Below are positions 6,510 through 12,785 of a stretch of 15,467 nucleotides of DNA, one piece after another. The notes under the pieces are model-generated. The model was not told the DNA's origin. It ran no database searches and saw nothing but the letters and a program-made list of their open reading frames with translations. The stretch spans positions 1-15,467 of the forward strand of contig JAYEFR010000125.1 of NCBI GenBank assembly GCA_034716155.1, given 5' to 3'. The translations under genes and the position numbers were made by a program. Position 1 is the first letter of the stretch; each line of letters begins with the position of its first letter. Source of the DNA: JAGGYK01 sp034716155 (GTDB lineage Bacteria; Desulfobacterota; Desulfomonilia; UBA1062).

Positions 6510-7730
6510 TTATAGAAATGCCATTCCCTGTCCCCTGTATGTGTCTACCCTGCCGACAATCTCTCCTTTGCTGATCAATAATAATTCATTGAATCTCTCG
6601 CAGAGTTCCCCTGCCTTTGCATGTTGAAAAAACACGGGATCACCAAGCCCTATAGGCGGGCAGCCTTGTGGCAGGACAAGCGGTGTCTGTACCTCACCGG
6701 CACCTTCTGTGGATAATGTATGGAGTCCGGGCGGGAGAACAGGCAGGGGCTGTTTATCTCGACTCACTGAACCGGATGCTATATACCCCCCACCATGACA
6801 TGTGATTATGCGATCGGTGGGCCTTCTGACTACTTGAAGGCCGAAGAATGCCGCTGGTTCAAAATGCACATCTTTGTAATAACCAAATAAGTGAGGATCA
6901 TAAAATCCAGATCCGGCTGCGACTTCAGTGACTATATCCTCTGCACCTGTGCTTTTGAGACTCCCGCTGCCGCCACCGTTTATCAGGTCGAATTTTAAGC
7001 CGACTCCCTTTAGGGCCTTTACAATCTCTGCCCTGCGCATGGCGATATCTTTTATAGAACGCTTCTTGATGAAGCGAACAACAGGATTAAGGGCTCTGGA
7101 ATAGGGTGATGCATCCGGCAGGCCTGCAATCTGGGCCTCATAGCCCATAAATGCAGTTATGGCTACACCAGGAAGCTTCATCGACTCCCTCGCAAGATTG
7201 ACGGCATCCCCTACATTATGCACAGGGCTCCTTCTCACGCCCAGATGGATGGATGAGTCAAAAGGTCTGTAGGACATGTCCACATCAATACATGCATCCA
7301 AGACGACATTCGCACTTTGGCCTGCCTGGGACATAACCTTTAGCTGGTCTATGCTGTCAATCATATGGTAGACCTTTTTCTTTGCCTTTTTCATCTTTAC
7401 AAGGGCTTCCATATCTGAGGGTTGCACAGATGGGTATGCTACAAGGATGTCATCAAGACCATTTTCCACAAGGAATCCCGCGTCTTCTATAGTAAAGGCC
7501 AGTATGCCCTTAAATGCAACCCCTCCTACTGAGAAGATGCGTTTTATAAGCTCTAGGCATCTTAGCGATTTTGATGCAATACGTATGGTCTTTCCTGTTT
7601 TTGCCTGTGTTGATGCGATATATGAAATATTTGCGTTAAATGCATCCAGATCAATAAACGCAAGGGGGAATCTAAGGCCTGTTAGGATGTCCTTGTAATA
7701 TACATACCTATCATTATCAAGATTACGCAT
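6510..7730 (-). CDS. Fold-type-III PLP enzyme: amino-acid deaminase/aldolase (D-threonine aldolase / D-serine dehydratase-like)
   Basis: This 406-residue protein has an alanine-racemase-like N-terminal barrel. The segment F-I-D-L-D-A-F (residues 25-31) is followed by R-I-A-S-K-S-L-R (50-57), in which K54 should hold pyridoxal phosphate. A phosphate-binding N-G-G-G-S-G-S loop, G-S-G-F-Y-D-P, and C-H-G-G-G-Y and H-A-K-A-G-E-L (H370) segments in the C-terminal domain match the group annotated as amino-acid deaminase/aldolase. The usual H-x-C or H-x-D zinc pair of D-serine dehydratase and D-threonine aldolase reads H-A-K here, so metal use may differ. ATG 7728-7730 has GGAGG (minus strand, 7743-7747) about 12 bases upstream. 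Probable cytosolic role: cleavage or deamination of a D- or beta-hydroxy amino acid. Substrate unknown. It is transcribed divergently from the hydrolase at 7869. Confidence 0.78.
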   Translation of the reverse strand: MRNLDNDRYVYYKDILTGLRFPLAFIDLDAFNANISYIASTQAKTGKTIRIASKSLRCLELIKRIFSVGGVAFKGILAFTIEDAGFLVENGLDDILVAYPSVQPSDMEALVKMKKAKKKVYHMIDSIDQLKVMSQAGQSANVVLDACIDVDMSYRPFDSSIHLGVRRSPVHNVGDAVNLARESMKLPGVAITAFMGYEAQIAGLPDASPYSRALNPVVRFIKKRSIKDIAMRRAEIVKALKGVGLKFDLINGGGSGSLKSTGAEDIVTEVAAGSGFYDPHLFGYYKDVHFEPAAFFGLQVVRRPTDRIITCHGGGYIASGSVSRDKQPLPVLPPGLHTLSTEGAGEVQTPLVLPQGCPPIGLGDPVFFQHAKAGELCERFNELLLISKGEIVGRVDTYRGQGMAFL

Positions 7731-7833
7731 TTTATCGTTTGCCCTCCAACATTATTCAAGTATATTTGCATTATTATTTAATATATTCTGATACGTGAGT
7801 AAATGCAAAAATCCCAGCTGGATTGGTTATGCA

Positions 7834-7865
7834 TTGATTTGCTCAGTGAATCCAGATAATATAAT
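7834..7865 (+). promoter_or_regulatory. Probable leaderless promoter of the alpha/beta hydrolase
   Basis: TTGATT (7834-7839), a 17-base spacer, then TAATAT (7857-7862); an overlapping TATAAT lies at 7860-7865 (20-base spacer). A start site 6-8 bases further would fall at or next to the ATG at 7869-7871. There is no Shine-Dalgarno sequence in the preceding bases, so translation of a leaderless mRNA is the simplest reading. Confidence 0.5.
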
Positions 7866-7868
7866 ATT

Positions 7869-8453
7869 ATGCAAAAATTACGGATAGGGGATAACCCAAG
7901 GTTAGAGGCTATATTTGAGGGAGAAAAAGGGCTGCCATGCGCTGTCATTACTCATCCTCATCCGCTTTATGGCGGGGATATGTATAACAACGTGGTTGAA
8001 GCGGCAAAAGATGTAGCCCTTGAAAATGGGTATGCCGCACTCAGGTTCAATTTCAGGGGTACAGGTGGTAGCGGGGGTTCTCATGATGATGGTCAGGGTG
8101 AGATAGATGATCTTGATGCTGCGATCCGCTATGCGGGGAATAATTCCATGATCATAGGATATTCATTTGGTGGATGGATCGCAGCCAGATATATCATAGA
8201 TCATCCATATCCCTGTATACTTGTGTCTCCACCTACAGGGATGTTCGAATTCCCTGTATTAAAGGGCCTTGATGTATGGGCCGTGGCAGGCTCCGAGGAC
8301 CAGTTCTGCGATATAGATGCCTTAGTTGGTATCATGGACAATGACAGGGTCACCCTATGCCAGGGGATTGATCACTTCTGGTTTGGCAGTGAAGCCTATC
8401 TCACTAAGGTGCTTCCAGAGATTATGAAACAGATTCAATCAATCAATACCTGA
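7869..8453 (+). CDS. COG2945-type alpha/beta hydrolase
   Basis: This 194-residue cytosolic protein is a small alpha/beta hydrolase of the 'alpha/beta superfamily hydrolase' group near dienelactone hydrolases. It shows H-P-H-P-L-Y-G-G (29-36), R-F-N-F-R-G-T-G-G-S (59-68), the nucleophile elbow G-Y-S-F-G-G (97-102, S99), an acid candidate D144 in G-S-E-D-Q-F, and a late histidine H169 in I-D-H-F-W. All three catalytic residues are therefore present, and length is typical. There is no signal peptide. The natural ester or amide substrate is unknown for most members. The next gene is convergent, so this is probably a single-gene transcript. Confidence 0.85.
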   Translation: MQKLRIGDNPRLEAIFEGEKGLPCAVITHPHPLYGGDMYNNVVEAAKDVALENGYAALRFNFRGTGGSGGSHDDGQGEIDDLDAAIRYAGNNSMIIGYSFGGWIAARYIIDHPYPCILVSPPTGMFEFPVLKGLDVWAVAGSEDQFCDIDALVGIMDNDRVTLCQGIDHFWFGSEAYLTKVLPEIMKQIQSINT

Positions 8454-8563
8454 TTCACCACTCTTCTTTGCCTCTCGATTACCTCAAGATTACTCAGGAT
8501 TCGCTGCGAAGTGTTAAGTCTAACCAATAAAACCAATTAAACCATATAACTATCTCTTTTATA

Positions 8564-9274
8564 CTAAGTATCAGTGCTTATCTCTTTCTTGATGAGTTCC
8601 ATAATTCTGGAATCAGCCTTGTCAATTTCACCTAGCACCATATTGCGTGCTTTTATGGATTCATTTTGAGCTAAGAGGTCAATAAACGTCGTATAAAACC
8701 CCGGGTTGGAACCCAGATCCAGATATTTAACAAAGAAAGGGATCAAAGATCTGTAAAGTGGCTTTATGGAATTGATTGCCCATATAAGAATAGGTGCGGC
8801 AGTTATCATAGATAGGTCCTCAAAGAAATTCAGGTCGTGCTCTAGATACCCTTTAGGGTCTAGAGCGGCATCCGGGAAGTTATCTGCTTGCTTTTTGAGA
8901 CGAGAGATATCTTTCTCGGTTGATTTAATCGCTGCGATCTCAGAGATAGTGCCCCAGATTATCTTGCGCAGTATCAGGACATGGACAAATGATTCCATGG
9001 GTAGAAGTTTAAATATATCCGGCTTTAGTATTACCGGCAGCAGCTCGATCCCTCCTTGGGTCCAGAATGGTCTTACGCGGGTCTTTCCCTTTGACTGTAC
9101 ACCAACGAGGCCTAGTTCTTCCAGAAGTTTCAGGGCCTCACGGACACTGCCTCGATATACATCAAAGTGCAAGGCGAGGTCTCTCTCAGAGGGTAGGGCA
9201 TCTCCTTCATGATACCTGCCGTCAAATATATCTCTAATAATAGAGCTGACTATCCTATCTGCCGCTGTCTCCAT
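8564..9274 (-). CDS. FadR/FCD-type GntR-family transcriptional regulator
   Basis: A 236-residue repressor or activator. Residues 1-70 are the GntR winged helix: A-D-R-I-V-S-S-I-I-R-D near the start, G-D-A-L-P-S-E-R-D-L-A (24-34) and the recognition helix Y-R-G-S-V-R-E-A-L (40-48). The rest is a helical FCD-like effector domain. The metal-binding histidines usual in FCD proteins seem absent: the F-H position reads F-F at 150-151, and the C-terminal part has no H-rich helix. A non-metal ligand, or an acyl-CoA-like one as in FadR itself, is therefore possible. I chose ATG 9272-9274. The TTG at 9308-9310 in the same frame coincides with a -35 box. Its target is unknown. The divergent gene is polX, an unlikely partner, and the convergent neighbour is the hydrolase. 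Confidence 0.85.
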   Translation of the reverse strand: METAADRIVSSIIRDIFDGRYHEGDALPSERDLALHFDVYRGSVREALKLLEELGLVGVQSKGKTRVRPFWTQGGIELLPVILKPDIFKLLPMESFVHVLILRKIIWGTISEIAAIKSTEKDISRLKKQADNFPDAALDPKGYLEHDLNFFEDLSMITAAPILIWAINSIKPLYRSLIPFFVKYLDLGSNPGFYTTFIDLLAQNESIKARNMVLGEIDKADSRIMELIKKEISTDT

Positions 9275-9281
9275 TTTTATT

Positions 9282-9310
9282 AATTTAAAGCCAAAGAGCA
9301 CACTTGTCAA
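9282..9310 (-). promoter_or_regulatory. Probable leaderless promoter of the GntR regulator
   Basis: On the minus strand, consensus TTGACA (9310-9305), a 17-base spacer, then TAAATT (9287-9282, four of six matches to TATAAT). A start 7-8 bases downstream falls at about 9275-9274, the A of the ATG at 9274. There is no Shine-Dalgarno sequence between promoter and start codon, so the transcript would be leaderless. The same TTG could be misread as an upstream start codon. Confidence 0.55.
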
Positions 9311-9337
9311 TGGCTGGACTATATGAGAAATAGAATA

Positions 9338-9417
9338 GAATAGTAAAAGAAGTGTTGGGTTTTGAGTGTTGGGGGATTAAGAATAGTCGAGAGTCGTAAA
9401 AGACAGTCGAAAAGACA
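9338..9417 (+). repeat. GTCGAGA-containing dispersed repeat, copy 1
   Basis: It starts GAATAGTAAAAGAAGTGTTG and contains GATTAAGAATAGTCGAGAGT, ending with an AGTCGAAAAGACA-type stretch. It matches 12533-12616 over about 80 bases, with small insertions. It lies between the GntR promoter and polX and has no ORF. Confidence 0.75.
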
Positions 9418-9431
9418 ATTCTGGATGTTTT

Positions 9432-9455
9432 ACAACGGACAATGGACAACGGACT
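9432..9455 (+). repeat. Short-period GGACAA-type repeat
   Basis: ACAACGGAC appears twice, separated by a degenerate AATGG spacer. The upstream ATG at 9442 that would extend the polX frame lies inside this repeat, which argues against it as the real start. Confidence 0.5.
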
Positions 9456-9546
9456 ACTGACAAGTATAAGTGCGGAACTAAAAAACCACTCGGGGCTAAA
9501 TATATTTTCATCTTTAGTTGTGGCCGCAAAGGCCATGGGGGTTTAT

Positions 9547-11238
9547 ATGAGGAACAAAGAGATTGCCGGTATCTTTATTAAGATCGGAGATGCCCTGGAA
9601 TTCAAGGGTGAGATGCCATTTAAGATAGCTGCATACAGAAAAGCTGCAAGAACCCTTAGAGATCTCGCTGAAGACATAGAAGTCCTGTGGAAGGATGGGA
9701 GACTTACTTCCATACCTGGGGTGGGGAAGGGGATTGCCAAGAAGATAGATGAATACTTAAAGACAGGTGAAATGAAAAAATACAGGGAGGCAATGGAAGA
9801 CATTCCGCAAGGTTTACTTGAGTTGCTTAACATTCAGGGTATGGGGGCAAAGACATTGAGACTCGCGCATGATACCATTGGTGTTGGCTCAAGGGCAGAC
9901 TTAGAAAGGGTGATAGAAGATGGGTCGTTCGCAAGCCTGCCTGGCATGGGCGAAAAGAAGGTAGAGAACATAAAGAAAAGTCTTGAAATATTCACGGCAG
10001 GAAAAAAGAGGATATCAATTGGTATAGCGCTTCCTATTGCAGAAGAGTTAGTGGACTGGATAAAGCAGGCAGGTGTAGACAGGATATGTCCTGCAGGATC
10101 ACTTAGGCGGATGAAAGAGACTGTTGGTGATATTGATATTCTTTGCGCAAGTAAGAAGGGTAGCGAAATTATAGATCACTTTACAAACTTTGCCAGGGTA
10201 GAGAGGGTTATTGCAAAGGGTGAGACTAAGGGCTCAATCATGATAAGAGATGGCTATCAGATAGACCTAAGAGTGGTTCCTGAGGAATGTTTTGGGGCCG
10301 CGCTTCAGTATTTTACAGGTTCAAAACCTCACAATATAAAGTTGAGAACCATCGCAAGACAAAAAGGCCTGAAGATATCAGAATATGGGATCTTTAGAGG
10401 TGATGATAAACTTGCCGGCAGCAGGGAAGAAGAGATTTATTCCGCACTCGGGCTTGCCTGGATACCCCCTGAACTCAGGGAGGATAGGGGAGAGATAGAG
10501 TTGGGAAGGGTTCCAGACCTTATTGATTATAATGACGTGAGAGGTGATCTTCACATACACTCAAATTATTCAGACGGGAAAAATTCGATTAAGGAGATAG
10601 CAGAATTCGCAAAGGACCTTGGTTATGAATATATAGCCATAACTGATCATTCAAGGTCTGCAAAATACGCAAATGGTCTTGATGAGAAGCGGTTAAGAAA
10701 AGAGATGAGAGAGATCGAAAGGGTTGAAGAGGAGGTTGGGATAAGAATCTTTAAAGGGACAGAGATGGATATATTAAGAGATGGAAGCCTTGATTTTGAT
10801 GATGATATCCTAAGGGACCTTGATATTGTAATAGCAGCAGTACATATGTTTCCAAAGCAGGATCTCACAGAAATGATTCTTAAGGCATGTTCTAATCCAC
10901 ACGTGGATGCCATTGCCCACCCTACAGGGAGATTGATCTCGAAGAGAGAGGGTTACAGGGCGGATATCGATAAGGTAATAGAATGTGCAGCATCTACAAA
11001 TACAGCACTTGAGATAAATTGTTATTATGACAGGCTGGACCTGTCTGATGTGAACGCCAGAAAGGCAAAACAGGCCGGGGCCAAGATAATCCTCAGCTCT
11101 GATGCGCATAACCTTGGCATGATGAAGGCTATGAGGCTTGGTATTGGTGTGGCCAGGAGAGGGTGGCTGTCAAGGTCGGATGTATTGAATACCCTTTCCA
11201 GAGATCAATTTGAGGGGTGGCTCAAAAGACAGGGCTGA
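9547..11238 (+). CDS. polX: Family-X DNA polymerase with PHP 3'-5' exonuclease domain (PolX)
   Basis: This 563-residue repair polymerase for gap filling in base-excision-type repair has the usual bacterial PolX length and layout. Residues 1-90 form the 8-kDa-like N-terminal domain (R-N-K-E-I-A start, then I-P-G-V-G-K-G-I-A). A second helix-hairpin-helix signature is L-P-G-M-G-E-K-K-V (131-139). The polymerase active site is G-D-I-D-I-L (194-199, D195 and D197) with D240 in D-L-R-V-V, followed by Q-Y-F-T-G-S-K-P-H-N. From 334 comes the PHP domain: D-L-H-I-H-S (H336, H338), T-D-H-S (H368), G-T-E-M-D (E406), A-V-H-M (H433), H-P-T-G-R (H458) and S-S-D-A-H-N (D519, H521). All metal ligands seem intact. 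ATG 9547 fits the family N-terminus (MRNKEIA). Codons upstream to 9442 run through repeat DNA. Confidence 0.95.
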   Translation: MRNKEIAGIFIKIGDALEFKGEMPFKIAAYRKAARTLRDLAEDIEVLWKDGRLTSIPGVGKGIAKKIDEYLKTGEMKKYREAMEDIPQGLLELLNIQGMGAKTLRLAHDTIGVGSRADLERVIEDGSFASLPGMGEKKVENIKKSLEIFTAGKKRISIGIALPIAEELVDWIKQAGVDRICPAGSLRRMKETVGDIDILCASKKGSEIIDHFTNFARVERVIAKGETKGSIMIRDGYQIDLRVVPEECFGAALQYFTGSKPHNIKLRTIARQKGLKISEYGIFRGDDKLAGSREEEIYSALGLAWIPPELREDRGEIELGRVPDLIDYNDVRGDLHIHSNYSDGKNSIKEIAEFAKDLGYEYIAITDHSRSAKYANGLDEKRLRKEMREIERVEEEVGIRIFKGTEMDILRDGSLDFDDDILRDLDIVIAAVHMFPKQDLTEMILKACSNPHVDAIAHPTGRLISKREGYRADIDKVIECAASTNTALEINCYYDRLDLSDVNARKAKQAGAKIILSSDAHNLGMMKAMRLGIGVARRGWLSRSDVLNTLSRDQFEGWLKRQG

Positions 11239-11258
11239 ATATGTTTTCATCCCTGTCT

Positions 11259-11277
11259 ATGAGCGTGGATCGCTCAT
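11259..11277. terminator. Hairpin between convergent polX and the small ORF
   Basis: ATGAGCG (11259-11265), loop TGGAT, then CGCTCAT (11271-11277): a perfect 7-bp stem in the 45-base gap between two convergent genes. There is no clear U-tract on either side, so it may be a weak bidirectional terminator or an mRNA-end stabiliser. Confidence 0.45.
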
Positions 11278-11283
11278 GCGGGT

Positions 11284-11604
11284 TTATGCCGTTGATTCTT
11301 TGTTGAGGAAGTCGTGCAACTCTTTAATCACATTAATTTTTGTATCCAATGGCGTATCCTCCTCAAATAAGAATTCCAACAAAAATATCATTTTATAATC
11401 CACTGCTGAGGTCTCGTATCTCTGGAAAGATGTAACCTTGACATCCATTAACTTTTTATAATCATCTCTATCAAGCAACCCGGTTTTTCTTAAGATAAGA
11501 TCGATCGCCTCCTTGGCATCGTTAGAATTTTCCAACACAACTTCAATCTTATCCAATTCTTTTACAGCTTTAATGATCTTCTCGCTTTCGACCTTAATTT
11601 TCAT
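11284..11604 (-). CDS. Unrecognised 106-residue acidic/charged protein
   Basis: The ORF starts at ATG 11602-11604 and ends in the gap after polX. The product is soluble-looking, rich in K, E, D and L, with helical stretches (S-E-K-I-I-K-A-V-K-E-L-D-K, A-K-E-A-I-D-L-I-L-R-K and E-L-H-D-F-L-N-K-E) around a more hydrophobic centre (D-Y-K-M-I-F-L-L-E-F-L-F). No membrane segment, metal motif or helix-turn-helix is obvious. The ribosome-binding site is weak. The codons look like ordinary coding sequence for this A+T-rich background and there is no alternative ORF on the other strand, so it is probably real. It has no partner gene beside it, so a toxin-antitoxin role is not supported. Function unknown. 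Confidence 0.6.
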   Translation of the reverse strand: MKIKVESEKIIKAVKELDKIEVVLENSNDAKEAIDLILRKTGLLDRDDYKKLMDVKVTSFQRYETSAVDYKMIFLLEFLFEEDTPLDTKINVIKELHDFLNKESTA

Positions 11605-11862
11605 TTCGCCACTCTCTTAAAGTAATTTAGTTTTTTTCTGTCTTTCTTAGATGACCGTCAGTTAAGATGTTATTATAATAGAATATTGAATATTTCAAGA
11701 GATTTGATTTTAAGTGTGTTGGTAAAATAATAATCTTCCCTTCATAATGGGGACAATATTATAGTTTTTTCTTGACTCGGTTTTCTTATTTCAATAGCTT
11801 TTGTCTCGATTAAGATTTTTTGAGAAGACTCTACAAAACAAGATTAAAAGGGTACTATAAAT

Positions 11863-12513
11863 ATGAATATTAAAGATGCGGTGTCGAAATGTTTTAAAGG
11901 TTTTCTGGCAGAAGATGAAGGGCTTCGTCTTTATGAGCTGGCTAGGCAGGCCAGTAAATCCGGCCCATGTTTGGAGATAGGAAGTTATTGCGGAAAGTCA
12001 TCTGTATACATTGGGCTGGGTTGTAAAGAGAATGGATCAACCCTTTTCTCCATAGATCACCACAGGGGCTCGGAAGAACAGCAGCCTGGCGAAGAATATT
12101 TTGATCCCGACCTCCTTGATAAAGATACGGGTTTGATAGATACCTTCAGGTTGTTTAGGAAAACCATTGAAGAGGCATCCCTAGAGGATACTGTTGTCCC
12201 TGTTGTTACAAGGTCAGAGGTGGTCGCCCGTTTCTGGAAGACGCCTTTGAGCATGATTTTTATAGATGGTGGGCATAGTTTTGAGACGGTCTTTACTGAT
12301 TACAATTGCTGGGTCTCTCATCTGATCTCTGGTGGGTTCTTAGCCATTCATGATATATTCCCTGATCCGGCAAAGGGAGGGCAAGCCCCATATTCTATCT
12401 ATAACCTTGCCCTTTCTTCCGGTCTCTTTGCGGAACTACCCATGGTAAATACGCTGGGGATACTTAAGAGGTTAGAAACCGGAGATATTCCAGAGACCTT
12501 GGGCAAACAATGA
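11863..12513 (+). CDS. Class I SAM-dependent methyltransferase (Methyltransf_24-like)
   Basis: This 216-residue cytosolic protein has a Rossmann methyltransferase fold. Motif I is C-L-E-I-G-S-Y-C-G-K-S-S (36-47). A second acidic strand, F-S-I-D-H-H (62-67), should bind the SAM ribose. I-F-I-D-G-G-H-S-F-E (132-141) and I-H-D-I-F (162-166) are the family-type D-G-x-H and H-D motifs. Length is normal for Methyltransf_24 proteins, which often sit in glycan or natural-product clusters. AAAGGG lies about 10 bases before the ATG. It faces the radical-SAM operon across a repeat-filled gap. A role in the same pathway is possible but the genes are convergent. The substrate is unknown. Confidence 0.82.
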   Translation: MNIKDAVSKCFKGFLAEDEGLRLYELARQASKSGPCLEIGSYCGKSSVYIGLGCKENGSTLFSIDHHRGSEEQQPGEEYFDPDLLDKDTGLIDTFRLFRKTIEEASLEDTVVPVVTRSEVVARFWKTPLSMIFIDGGHSFETVFTDYNCWVSHLISGGFLAIHDIFPDPAKGGQAPYSIYNLALSSGLFAELPMVNTLGILKRLETGDIPETLGKQ

Positions 12514-12532
12514 AGAGTGAACAGTGAAGAGT

Positions 12533-12616
12533 GAATAGTAAAAGAAGTGTTGGGTTTTGGGTGATTAAGAATAGTCGAGAGTCGAGAGTCGAAAAAGATA
12601 GTCGAGAAAACAAAAG
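12533..12616 (+). repeat. GTCGAGA-containing dispersed repeat, copy 2
   Basis: It matches 9338-9417 from GAATAGTAAAAGAAGTGTTG through AAGAATAGTCGAGAGT, with an extra internal GTCGAGA unit (tandem GAGTCGAGAGTCGA) and a shorter GGGTGATT segment. Both copies lie on the plus strand 3-4 kb apart. There is no ORF or transposase. Confidence 0.75.
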
Positions 12617-12661
12617 ATTAAAGGCGAAAGATAAAAGATAAAAAAATAGTTTTATGGGAAA

Positions 12662-12712
12662 TGTAGGGGCCTTTTGCCCTCATCGGCCCGCTTAAGGTAA
12701 ATATGCCCTACA
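12662..12712. repeat. TGTAGGG...CCCTACA inverted repeat
   Basis: TGTAGGG (12662-12668) and CCCTACA (12706-12712) are perfect 7-bp arms around a G+C-rich centre containing GGCC and CGGCCCG. The form resembles short palindromic dispersed repeats. No second copy is in the window. Confidence 0.45.
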
Positions 12713-12719
12713 GGTAATT

Positions 12720-12762
12720 AATGGGATTGCCACGTCGGCCTAAAAACCTCCCCGCAATGACA
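12720..12762. repeat. Right-arm fragment of the TGTCATTGCGAG element
   Basis: Bases 12720-12742 are identical to 6136-6158 (23 bases, starting AATGGGATTGCC). The rest diverges slightly and ends in CGCAATGACA, like the complete element. The left arm is missing. Confidence 0.8.
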
Positions 12763-12785
12763 TGCTCCGGACAGCTTTTCATTTA

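Larger units (their letters stand above)
6223..6514 (+). repeat. Pair of about 30-bp direct repeats (GTTGTG...GGACATG) flanking the C/G-rich block
   Basis: Copy one is at 6223-6252 and copy two at 6484-6514. Both read GTTGTG, three variable bases, an A-run, GGACATG, two or three variable bases, then GGTT(T)ATA. In copy one TGTCC-AAAA-GGACA can form a small hairpin. Between them lie the C/G-rich palindromes and the tandem repeat. Copy two overlaps the stop codon of the convergent PLP-enzyme gene. Confidence 0.55.
12514..12785. other. Repeat-mosaic intergenic region
   Basis: Between convergent methyltransferase and radical-SAM genes, this stretch is almost entirely repeats. It holds AGTGAA/GAGTGAA short repeats (about 12510-12537), GTCGAGA repeat copy 2 (12533-12616), an inverted repeat TGTAGGG...CCCTACA (12662-12712), the right arm of the TGTCATTGCGAG element (12720-12762) and an AGCTTTTCAT word (12773-12782) also found downstream of the full element (6208-6217). 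No gene or clear U-tract terminator was seen. Confidence 0.7.

Noticed and set aside
9275..9310. 12-residue N-terminal extension of the GntR gene from TTG 9310
   Set aside because: That TTG is the first part of a consensus TTGACA -35 box. The ATG at 9274 fits the family start.
9442..9546. Upstream extension of polX from ATG 9442
   Set aside because: Codons run through the GGACAA-type repeat and show no similarity to PolX N-termini. ATG 9547 matches the MRNKEIA start.
11284..11604. Antitoxin of a toxin-antitoxin pair
   Set aside because: No adjacent toxin-like ORF, no DNA-binding motif and no overlap with another small gene.
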